Part shown: one piece after another, positions 22,601-34,600 of the stretch
How the letters are laid out: every line of letters starts with the position of its first letter
Numbering within the stretch: the stretch's first letter is position 1
DNA from: Symbiodinium natans
Lineage: Eukaryota; Sar; Dinophyceae; Suessiales; Symbiodiniaceae
Direction: 5' to 3'
Assembly: GCA_905221605.1 (NCBI GenBank)
Contig: CAJNDS010002353.1
Span: 64,857 to 128,856 of the forward strand
DNA: 64,000 bases
Position numbers and translations under genes: made by a program
The notes under the pieces: generated by a model
Told to the model about the DNA's origin: nothing
What the model saw: only the letters and a program-made list of their open reading frames with translations
The model's database searches: none

Positions 22601-25600
22601 AAGAGTGGAAAGGGCACTGGTGGCCCTAAAGGACAAAGGTCCCCACTTCGAAGGGAGCGCCTCGCTCTCCAACGCCGGAAGGAAAGCCCAACTCCAAGGG
22701 AAAGAAGGGTGAAAAGGGAGAGAAAGGCAAGGATAAGGGCAAGAACAAGAAGAACCGCGCCCGGGCTATGGGAGAACCAGAGTCCGAGGCGGAAGCATTG
22801 CCTACACAGAGTGTGGTGGCGATGCGCTTTGCCCAGCAAGGTCCTGAACTGAGCCTTTCTGAGTCGCATGAGCGTAGGGTAGGTTTTTCACTCGACAAAC
22901 AACGTTTGGGACCGGTTAGCAATTCTTTGAATGCAGGGGATGTAGAGCGCATCTGCGCCAGCTTCCAGCTAGAACCGAGAGACGTCTGGTTAGTAGATTC
23001 TGGAGCCACGTGTCATGTGGTTTCGTCGGAACACCTCAGCGGATTCAGAGTGGTCAAGAGTCATGAGAGAGAGGTCACTCTGTACAACGCTTCAGGGGGG
23101 AAGATCCCCGTGTCAGGCGTCGTCGACTTAGAGGTCGTTTTCGGTGATTGTAGCCTTCTCTTGACGGAGGTTCTCGTTGCGGAAGTTACGTTTAACGCCA
23201 TTAGTCCCTGGGCGGCGGTGGAGAAAGGGTGGAGAACGTATCTCTACAAAACCGGGTCTAGGTTGTACAAAGGCAAACGCAACGTGAAACTCGTATCCGC
23301 TAATCGGGCTTGGTGGGCTTTGAGCGGGGGTCGCCGCCAGAAAGCGGGGAAAGGTAGTTCTCCGCGCCAGCCTTCGGGCTCGGACATGGAAATAGACGCG
23401 ATTACCTGCCTGCAGGACACTGTTGTTAAGCCACAGCCAGGACCGAGCATCCTCAAGAAAGCGACGACAGGAGGAAAGGAGGCGGAAGTCGAGAAGCCAC
23501 AAGGAAGAGAGAACGGTGATTGCCGGCATGCTTTGCTTGAGACTCCGTTTGCTTTCTTGTTGCGAGGGCTTAGAGCCGAAGTATCCCCGAAAGTGGTCCC
23601 TGAAGTTCCTCAAGAATGCACCGAGAACACCCCGATAGTGCCCGAGAACACCCTGAAAGTGCCCGAAATGCCCAAAGAAGTGCCCAAAGAACAGCCCAAA
23701 CGAACCCCTCAACTCATTAGGAAGCCTGTTGAAAGGCCCGTGCCCTCTTTCCCTCCTTACCCCCCCAAAACGCGGGGGGGGGTGGGGAGGGAGGGGGGGG
23801 GGGGGGGCAGGGGGGGGGGGTGGGGGGGGTCGGTGCACAATTTTTTACCCACTCGCCTCCCTGCACCCCCCCCCCCCCCACCCCCCCCCACCCCCCCCCC
23901 CCCCCCAACCCCCCCCCCACCCCCCCCCCAACCCCACCCCCCCCCACCCCCCCCCCACCCCCCCCCCCCCCCCAACCCCCCACCCCCCCCCCACCCCCCC
24001 CACCTGTCCCCCACCCACCTGTCTTTTTGGCTTGAGCTTGTCCTGGTGCTACCCCCTACCCCCCCCAAACGATTCACAGAACTCTGCCGAGCAGGTTGGG
24101 ATGATCTTCCATGCGAGCGGGTCTCAACTATGCTCCAGCGGGGTCGGCGGCTTGAGCCGGAGGCTCTTAAATAACAGGGGGAGTATAGTACCCCCTACTA
24201 TAGCCCCGATTAAGGACTGCTAGTATCAGGGGGGTCATCCCAAAGCACGACCTTTAACGAGGCCCCAGAGCAAAAGAGCGACCGAGGAAAACATGAGAAA
24301 ATGGGGCATGTGGGCGCCTTTTGTTTGCCTGAAATAGGGTCTATAGGGTCAGGGTGTGTCTGGGACTCTCTCTTTTTACCTACATGTGTATGGGTTCTAC
24401 CTAGCAATTCATGGGTAGTTCCTCCTAAACTTTAGGTAAATAGAGTCTCCAGATAGGGCCCTAAACATCGGAACAAGGGCACGCTTGTGCTTCCCGAAGT
24501 TCACTAAACCCTAATTGGAGGTTCATGGTATTTGGTAACCCAATGATGTCTGCAATTCTAGTGGGAAATTTTACTACACTTCCAATGGTTTACTAAGTGC
24601 CCTGAACCTCCAAGTAATTGTGGGCGCCTTCCGGTAGCATGGTCGGCTGCGGCGGGCAGGCGACCAGCGTGCAGGGTGCTGGGTCCTCCGGCTTTGCTGG
24701 TGCTACCCAAAATAAGAAAGAAGTCTTCATTCGTAGGTGACTTCGGATGCTTCCCCTTATACTAACAGGTTCTAGATAGGGATTATAGTACCCCCCCCCC
24801 CCTTTATGATAGCATAAGGGGGAACATCCCAAGTTACAGGGGGTGTTTAGGGTTTGGGGTTTGCGGTTCAAGGCTTCGTTTTTGCATAGGGTTTGGGGTT
24901 TAGGGTGTTAGGGTATATATGTCTGGGGTCCATTGGCCCTAATGTTTTTGGGGTTCTTCCCTCCATTTAGAGGGGTTGCAACCTACCAACAGTCCTCAAC
25001 AGGGATTGCAGTATAGTACCCCCGACTATCACCCCATTCAGGACGGTTAGTCTAAGGGGGAACATCCCAAGTTGTTGCTATATCTGGTCCTGATGCGATG
25101 CACGGAAAATCATGTAGAAATGGTTGAGAGCCCCCCCCCCCCCCCCCTTCCTCCTCCCACACGGCATCACACAGCACACGCTAAAACTCTAACCCAGGCT
25201 GTCTTGGCGTCCTTGGGTTTAGGGTTGAGGGTTCAGGGTTTAGGGTTTGGGGTTTCGGGGGTTTAGGGTTTAGGGTTTAGGGGGTTTAGGGGGTTAGGGT
25301 TTGGGGGGTTTAGGGTTCAGGGTACCAAGGCCAAGGGCGTTTTTGCCAGGAGTTTAGGGCATTAGATGTTGGGATGTTCCCCTACACTAGCTGGGGATTA
25401 GGGTTTAGGGTTTAGGGTTCAGGGTTTGGGGTCATAAGAGTGTGTTATGTTGGGGTGTTCCATAGGGGGTTGTAGGGGGTAGGGCTAGGTTTTAGTGTTT
25501 ATCGGGTTGAGGGGTTTATAGTGTTTATGGGCTTTATAGGGTTTATAGGGGCTTTACTATTGTTTTGTAGGGTTTGGGAGTCACAGGCAAATGGCTTTGT

Positions 25601-28600
25601 AGGAACTAGGCTTCATTACTTTAGGGCTCTCCAGAAGACTCGTAGCCCTAGACGCGAAGCCCTTGTCCAGCGGCCCGTGTCCATCTTACTGTAGGGTTTG
25701 CCCGGTAAGCAAACTCTGTGAACTTACAGCCTAATGGGTTATACCTACTCATGAGGGGGTAGATTATAGGGTTTCGGGGCGTTGGGCTTTCTTGGGGCGT
25801 TTACGGTTTCATGGTGTAGGCTTCAGGTTTTGGGGCTTACCCAAAGAGCCCAATATCCCTTAATTAGGGAATATTGCTTAATTTATATAGGGATCCTTAA
25901 TCTGATTTAAGGTATGCTGCCTAATTAAGGGGTATTGGGCTCTTTGGGTATAGTTGGTGTAATCTTGCGGTGTAAGGCATCCTGTAGTACACCTCAACCC
26001 CCTAAAAGCCACACCCTGGAGCCCAACAAGACCCTAAACCCTAAACCCTAAACCCTAAACCCTAAACCCTAAACCCTGAACCCTAAACCCTAAACCCTAA
26101 ACCCTCCGCTGTTTTGATGGAAGGAGGCCCGCCCCCACTTCTGTCAAAGCATCCTAGGGTCCTGGGCCCCTCACCTCGCCTGGGACACCCTACACCCTCA
26201 ACCCGAAACCCTAAACCCTAAACCCCAAACCCTACACCCTAAACCCTAAACCCCAAACCCTAAACCCTGAATGCTTGTACAGGGCTCAGGCGTTTTTAGT
26301 TGGGATGTTCTCCTTAGACTAACAGTCCTTAATAGGGATTCTGCTACCCCTAGTATCATGTCTATTAGAGACTGTCGGTATAAGAGTATAAGGAGGATCA
26401 TCCCAAGGTTTAGGGTCTAGGGTCTAGGGTCTAGGGTTTAGGGTTTAGGGTTTCGGGTTTAGGGTTTAGGGTTTAGGGTTTACGGTTTAGGGCTCAGGGT
26501 CTTGATGTGGCTTGGGGCTTAGGGTTAGAAGCCTCAGGCTTGAAGGCTTTGTTACGGCTCAATCGAAGAGCACCATGCCCCCTTAACATCGAGGAATGTA
26601 CCTCAATTTAGATCTAGGGATCCTTAAGATGATTTAGATCTAGGGATCCTTAAGATGATTTAGATCTAGGGATCCTTAAGATGATTTAGATCTAGGGATC
26701 CTTAAGATGATTTAGCCCAACACCCCCTGAATCAAGGAACACACCTGATTTTTTTTTATGGGCATCCCTTGGTATTATTTAAGGCCTATTCCTTCAAGCT
26801 AAGGGGCAACCCCCTCCCCCTAATACTAAACCCCCACCCCCCCCCCCCCTACCCCCAAATTAAAAAAACAAAACACCCATACACTGAAATATAACTATAC
26901 TGGGGTATTTAATATTCGGGGGTGGGGGGGGGTTTTAATATTAAAAGGGGGAGGGGATTCTTGGGCTCTTTGGGCAAGACAGCTCCCCTTGTGCAGTCCG
27001 ACATCCGGCCGGAGGATGGGCAGATGCCTTGGTTCAAGAGCCCTGGAACTGGTTTCGGGGCTTTGGGTTTTGGGTGTTGGGCTTAGGGTTTAAGGTTTTT
27101 AGGGTTTAGGGTTTCGGGACTCTGAACCCCAAACCTCGGTTCCCACCCCAAACTCATATAGGGCTTATGTGAGGGTTTAAGCTTAGGACCTTAACTTTAG
27201 GGCTTTTAGGGTTTATTGGGTATCTGCACATTACGGAGCCCCACCCCCATGGCAAAGGTCGATGTCTCTCAAAACTGGGTCCTTTGGCACCCCTGGGGGC
27301 CCTTGACGGGTTTAAGGAAGGAATCGATGCCAAACCGGCATAAACCCTGAACCCCGTGTAAACCCTCGACCCTGAACAGCAGCTTGAAACCCTGAATCCT
27401 CCACCTTGATTTGAACCCAGAACCCTGAACCGCGCCAGTTCTACCCTACACGCTCCTTGTGCACGTAACAGTTTCAGCGAGAGAAAACAAAAAAAGCAAG
27501 CCCAAATGGCTAGGCGAGGCTCACGGCTGTTGGGGTTTTTAGGGTTTAGGAGGTTTAGGGTTTCGGGTAGGTTACTAAGCACACCGGAAGACAAGGAACC
27601 TGTACCCCCCTAAACCCTAAGCCCTAAACCCTAAATCCCCTCCCCCCTGTCGGGCCCAAGAATGCCGGGCAAGCTGCAGGTGTTGCAGCCATCCGGCGCG
27701 GTGTAGCTCACACCCGGGCAGCACGTGTCGTCATCTCGGGACGGAGAGGGCATAGGGTATAGGGGGTTATAGAGTTTTAGGGACTAGGGTTTAGGGTTTA
27801 GGGTTTAGGGGAAACATTCCGTATCTTGCTGGGCTTCGGGTCTCGGGTAGGACATGGTGATTCAAGAAGACCGGTACCCCAATGAGGTGATGCAGAACGC
27901 AAGAACTACAGGGGTGGGGCCCCCTCGCCCTACTATAGTGATTAACGGAGCTAGGGGATGTGCCTCCTTACCCTAACATGCCTTAAGAGGGGATGATAAT
28001 CGCGGGTACAAGAATCCCTACTGAGGACTGTTGATCCAAGGGGGAACATCCCAAGGTTGAGGGCCAAGGGTCGTCAAGATCCCAGTCAAGAGCCACTGGT
28101 TTTGGGGAGCCATTCTCTTGCAGCTCATCGCTGTTCAAGGTTCCCCAAGCCATAGGCCTTTAACGCCCAACAAAATAGAAGTGAAAAAAAAAACTCAAGC
28201 CCAAAACCCGAAGATCCCCCCGCCCCACCCTTTTTCGGCTGAGTTTCCACCAGAGAACCGCGCAAGCCCTAGAATCTGAAAGCCCCTGACCCTCAACAAA
28301 ATCTGAACCCTCAGCAGAAATCCGACATTGCGTCTCACGTAAAATCAGTCCCTCCAAGAAGCTGCCCATGTAACCGTGGATACATGTAACTATTTAGCAG
28401 GTTAAGGTCTCGTTCGGACACAGAAACAGATGGCAGCTAAATATTCACGTTCGCCTGTGTAGTGGTTTCCAGAGGCCCCCAGATCTTCCAAAACCCCTTA
28501 ATTTAGGTATATGCCCTAATTCAGAATAAGGATCCTTAGTATGATAGGGTATATACCTTAAGTAAGGGGTTTTGGAAGATCTGGGGGCTTGTGCCAACAT

Positions 28601-31600
28601 GGAGAACCTTGATCTGCCCAACCAGCCCAGCCGTTGTTTAGCGAGCGATCGCGCTTCTTTGCGCGACAGGAAGAAAGCGCCAGTGGAGACTTGATACGTT
28701 CCATGGTGTGGAAGCCAAAAGGCCACAGAACCCTAAACCCTAACCCTAAACCGGATGTTTGCGCTCTTCTCGGCTTGCCGTCTGGCGCTCTTCCCGGCAT
28801 GCTCTGCCCGTGCGCAGTGGGCATCGTTTCAATCGCATGCAGCGGCTGCAAGTACATCCGTTCATGCCTGCAACATGACATGCCCAGCAGATGACAGATG
28901 CTAAACCCTAAAACCTTTGATTCTCGTTCTCCTTTGCCTTCCGCACCACTGCGCCACTGCGGCCGAATTTTGTCTACCTCCGCATAGACAACGCCAGTGG
29001 AAGTCACCTCCCGTATAAAACCCTAATCCCTAAACTGGCTGGTTCTGAGTAGGGGGAATGAGGGAATGCGGGCCCTATGTATGTATATATATATATATAC
29101 CCTTTAAGGGATATAGGGTCCTCATTCCCTCATTGCGGGTAAAACCCACATCTAAAAACCAAAATCCAAAACTCTTTAAACCCTGACCCCGAATTTACCT
29201 GACAGCCCTGGCACCGTCACGCCTAAAACCCTATACCCTATAAATCCTAAACCCGAAGACCCTAATCCCTAAACCTGAACACCCTAAAACCGCAAAGCCT
29301 AAAACCCTGAACCCAACATGCTAAACCCTACAACCGGAAACCCTAAACCTGTAAACACTAAAACCGCACTGCCTAAACCCCCTAAACCCTAGACCCTAGC
29401 CCTAAACCCTAATCCCTAAACCTGAAAACCCTGTATACCCTAAATACCCTAAACCTTAAACCCTAAACCCTAATTAAACCTAAACCCTAAACCCTAAACC
29501 CTAAACCCTAAACCCTAAACCCTAAACCCTAAACCCTAAATCACACGGATCGCCCCTCCTGCTCCGCTGCCCGTTCCCGGGATGGGGAGCTCCGGACATG
29601 CCAGGTGCGTGCAGTGCTCCTGAGAGGGTTTAGGGTTTAGGGTTTAGGGTTTAGGGTTTAGGGTGTAGGGTTTAGGGTTCAGGTTTCACGGTTTTTAGGG
29701 TTTAGGGTTTCAAGGCCCAAAACTAACCTAGGAATGTAGAGGGTGCCCTTCTTGGCTTGAAGTGCTGCTAAGGGAACCTAAGCCCTAAAAAAGGGAAAAA
29801 AGGGCCTGCTTTGGGTCCTGGACAGCTAAGCCCTCTACAACTTGCAAAAAGGGTTTAGGGTTCCGGGTTTAGGGTTTAGGGCTACCATCATCCGTATTAT
29901 AGGAACCCCCGGAAAAAATGGGGGGGGGGGGGGGGGGGGTTCCGAAAAGAAAGGATGATGGCAGCTTGGGGTTGTAGCAGGCCCCGGGACAGGAAATGCC
30001 CGTCTTTAAGTGGGGTTCTTGAACCCGAGAACCCCTCCCAAACCCTAAACCCTAAACCCAGCTTGCAATTCTGGGCTCGGGGGCCCTTTGAGTTTAGAGA
30101 CGCAGGGCCAATGGACGCTTGACTAAATTTGAAAGTATTTTGTGTGGATCTCGGAGGTTGTCAGGAACCATCTTCCGACAGAGTGGATCGCACTCGTAAA
30201 AGCCCTAACTCTATCAAACCCCAAACCCCAAACCCTAAACCCTAAACTCTAAGGCGCCACCTGGAATCCCAAAAACAACTGAGCCCTAAATTTGGCTGTG
30301 CGAACTTGGGGGGTTCTAGACAAGCCCAAGCCCTGGGAGCTTGAACCCACAGCGATACTGCAAGTGCCGCAAAACCCTAGACCCGAAAACCCCGAACGCC
30401 CTATGTAGTCACTTCTCTGCAATATGGTCCCTTTTGGGGTCCTAGTGATGAGGCGACCTCTGCTACTGAGGGTACCCGAAAGGAAAAGACCATAATGTAG
30501 AGAAGCGCCCTAAACCCTAAACCCTAAATCCCCAAAACCTCCACCCCAAACCCTAACACCCTAACACCCGAAACCCTAAACCCCAAACCCCAAACCCTAA
30601 ACCCTAACACCCTAACACCCTAACACCCTAACACCCTAACACCCGAAACCCTAAACCCTAAACCCCAAACCCTAAACCCCAAACCCCCCACATATGGAAT
30701 CCCTAGCACACCACCCCGGGCGCCCCACCGGGGTCTTCTCTCCAGATGCCGGGCACACGCAGGTGTTTAGGCCATCGCCTCGCAGGCTCCCGAAGTTTAT
30801 GGTTTAGGGTTTAGGGCTAGGGTTTAGGGTTTAGGGTTGAGGGTCGAGGGTTGAGGGTTTAGTGTTTAGTGTTTAGGGTTTAGGGTTGAAAGCCAGGGTT
30901 TAGGGGCCTTCTCACGGGGCCTTCCTTTAGGGCTCTTTTTGGGGCGAGGCTTAGGGTTTACAGGTTTAGCGCTTTGGAAGTGTTCGGGCTTCCGCGGGAA
31001 TTTAGGGTAAACCCTAAAATTAAGCGTTGTTCTATGGTGGTTCAGGCTTCTAGGGCTTCTTAGGTCTAGGGTCCAGGGTGTTAAGTGTTTACGGGATTTA
31101 CGGGTTTTGCATTGAGGGGTTTTGGGCTTGCCCATGGAAGCCATGGAGAATTTATAGGGTTTAGGGTTTAGGGTTTAGGGTTTAGGGTTTAGGGTTTAGG
31201 GTTTAGGGTTTAGGGTTTAGGGTTTAGGGTTTAGGGTTTCGGTTTAGGGTGGGTTTCAAGAGCTTTGTTGGTTTTGTTTGCCGTAAACAAGTTCACGACT
31301 TCCGTTTTCGGGCCTGGCCCGTCTATAGGGCTCAGGGATGTCAGGGCTTGCACATCCTAACCCCTTCACTGAAGAATATACCCTAATGCTACGGATCCTG
31401 ATTATGAATTGGGGCATTTTCCTTATTTAAGGGGTTTTGGAAGATATGGGCCAGGCCGAAGCCCGCATCTCAAGCTGACTTCGCCCTTCATCCAAAGTAA
31501 GCCACAAAAGCTGCTCGGCAGGTAGAGTCAAACGCAGGTTTTTTTGCACCTATGGGGGATGCAAGGACTATAGCATCTTTCACGCTGGGCGGAGACATGC

Positions 31601-34600
31601 ATGTTGCCTCCTTGCCTGCTTATCTTTGCGACAAGCATCTGACGAAGCGAAGGGCGAAGGACGTGGCCAAAATTGGAGGACGAAAGATAAAAGGAAAGGA
31701 TCTGCAGCCCTTAAAGCCTTAAAGCCTACCAGCAAGTCGATAGCCGATCGTTGATAGGTCTTGCCGACTCTTGATGTTGTCTGCTGAGTAGGTGTCCACC
31801 CCCCCCGCCCCCCCCCCACAGGGGGGGGGGGGGGGTAGGACGGACTCAGAAGGTTCAGAAGCTTCCGAAGGAGCTCAGAAGCTTCATTCAAAGGAACCTT
31901 TGCTCAGGCTCAGATCTTTGGTCTTTCACGCTCAGTTCAGAAACGATTTCTAGATAACAACTCTATTCAACAGCCTCGCCGAAATTGTGCATCGCCCGTG
32001 TTTTCACAATTTCGGGGGACCACCTCAACTAGACCCCGCTGAATAATTGATTTGTGTTTAACAATTCCGGGGGGGACCGAACTAATCAAGATACAACATT
32101 ACACCCCTTCCCCCAAAAAAGGACAGGGAGACATTCTAGGTATACTTTTACCTCACATGTGGCTATACTAAACCCCAACCCAAACCCCAAACTTCAAAGC
32201 CTTTTCGGAAACTGCCATCGGGACTAAGGTTGAAGGGTATGGGCTTGGTGGTCCAGCATTTAGGGGTTTTATGACCCCAGAGAGCCTAGAAAACCTAGGC
32301 CCCCCCCCCCCCCCCTCCCCTCCCAAGCACAACTAACCAAGTCCCCACCCTATATAAACCCTAATCCCTCTAAACCCTAAACTGAACCCTGAACCCTGAA
32401 CCGGGTTGAGAGTTTAGGGTCTTTTGGGTTTAGGATTTAGGGTGTTTAGTGTTAGGGCTTTAGAGTTCAGGGCTTAGGGTTTCAGGTTTTAGGGTTGGGG
32501 GTTTAGGGTGTTAGGGTTTAGGGTGTCTAGGTGTTAGGGTTTTTAGGTTTTTGGGGTTTAGGGCTTGGGGTTTTAGGGTTGAGGGTTTAGAGGCCTTGTT
32601 GGGCCGTTGTATAAGCCCCCCCCCAAAGAGTACCCTGAGCAAAGTTCTGCTTCCAATTGGGGGGGGGGGGGGGGGGGGGGGGAGGGGAACCTTCCTTCCC
32701 TGAACGACTTGGATTTGGGTTTCTTCTGATGAGATGTTGAGCGCCCACTCGACCCACACCCTGATATCCTATCCCTAACAAGTCCTGTACAAATTCGCAC
32801 TTTCCCCCAGTCAACGCATCAAACAAGAACCGTCTCGAGCACCAGGTACACAAAGAATTCAGGGTACCTTCCCTAAACCCTAAGCCCTAAAGCATAAACC
32901 CCAAACCCTTCCCCGCCTGCAGGATACGTGCTAAACGGCGTGCAGTTGCCTCTGCTATTTGGTTTAACCAAGAACCTCTCTGAACTTGCGAGTCCTTGTG
33001 GTATGCATTTAGGGCTGCTGAGGGCCCTGGCTCTTGTTTTTGTATGTTTTCAGGAGGAAGACGGTTTGTGGCTTCGGGCGATCGGGTAGTGCACCAAAAT
33101 GCTCCCTCAGGTACAAGAAGAAATGTGGGGGCCGTGCGCTGCCTTATACTGGGGTAGGTTTGGGGGGCCTACCCAGGGATAGTTCTTCCTGGAGAGGGCG
33201 GGTCTGTAAAATTTAGGGTTCAGGGGCTTCGTTAGAGGTTTTTGGGAACAACCTCACTACGATTCGAGCGCTTGGGGGACTCGTAGGGTTTAGGCAAACG
33301 GTTTAGGGCTTAGGGTCCAGGGCTAAGGGTTTAGGGAGCAGCAGCTCCGACCGCAGCATAGAAACCTTAAGCCATCTACGGTTTCGGGAGCCTTGGGCTC
33401 TGAAGGGTTGAGGGGGTTAGGGTTTAGGGTTTAGGGTTTAGGGTTTAGGGTTTAGGGTTTAGGGTTTAGGGTTTAGGGTTTAGGGTTTAGGGTTTAGGGT
33501 TTAGGGTTTAGGGTTTAGGGTTTAGGGTTTAGGGCCTTATCTCTACTGTTACAAGTGCGGGCTTCCACTCTAGCCAGGAGGCCTTTGCCCACAGGATCCT
33601 GTAACCCAAAGTGGGCGACTTGAAAAACAGGGAACAGACAGGTTAAGACATAAACCCTAAACCCTAAACCCTAAACCCTGAGCCCTAAACCCTAAACCCT
33701 AAACCCTAAACCCTAAACCCTAAACCCTAAACCCTAAACCCTAAACCCCCAAAGAAAGGAAGCCCGGGAAGCTTAAAAGCCAGGCGGCTGCTGAGGGCCG
33801 GGAGCCAGCCGGGACAGGCCATGCGTGTGCAAGCAGACTCGTTCCTGGGCGTAGACCCTCACGGTTTAGGGTTTAGGGTTTAGGGTTTAGGGTTCAGGGT
33901 TTAGGGTTTAGGGTTTAGGGTTTAGGGTTTGAAGAATTTGTGAAGAAGTGGGCTCACCGCAGAGTTTGGGGGGGGCTCTCGTGTCTGTCTGCGTACTTAG
34001 TAGCCCTGAGCAACCTTACCCTAAACCCTTTACCCTAAACCCGACAAGACCACCAAAATCCCCTCAAGCCCCGTTTTCTTTGATCGAAGGCGATGCAGAG
34101 AATCTTGGTACCACCTGCTTACGCGGGCGAATCATTCAGGCGCCCGGAAAATCTTAATCCGCCAAAGCCATCCCTCCCCAATCCCGGCTAAGAGGTGCAT
34201 GGGTCCAGGGCTTCGGGTTAGGACCCTAAACCCTAAACCCTAAACCCTAAACCCTAAACCCTAAACCCTCCTGTGACGGTGCCAAGGCTCTTGAGGCCAC
34301 TGTCCGGGCACATGCCTCGTGGGGCTTAGGAATCCCTAGACCCTAAACCCTCAGCTTTTGGGGCTTAGGAGTCTTGTGAAATTCGAGCTTCGGGGTCTTT
34401 AATTAAGGCTCTTTAGGCCTTGAGGGCTGAGGGCTTAGGATTGTTTAGGGCTTAGGGCTTAGGATTGTTTGGGGCTTAGGGCTTAGGATTGCTTAGGGTT
34501 TAGGGCTTAATTAGGGCTCTTTGGGGTTTAGGCTGAGGATTCTTTGGGGGTTAGGGCTTGGGATTCCTAGTAGACTTGCTACAGGCTCCGAGGCATCTTT

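Noticed and set aside
28740-28890. Cysteine-rich minus-strand reading NGCTCSRCMRLKRC and plus-strand ORF
   Set aside because: Modules 8 and 9 join in phase without it; both strands are open and neither can be linked to other exons.
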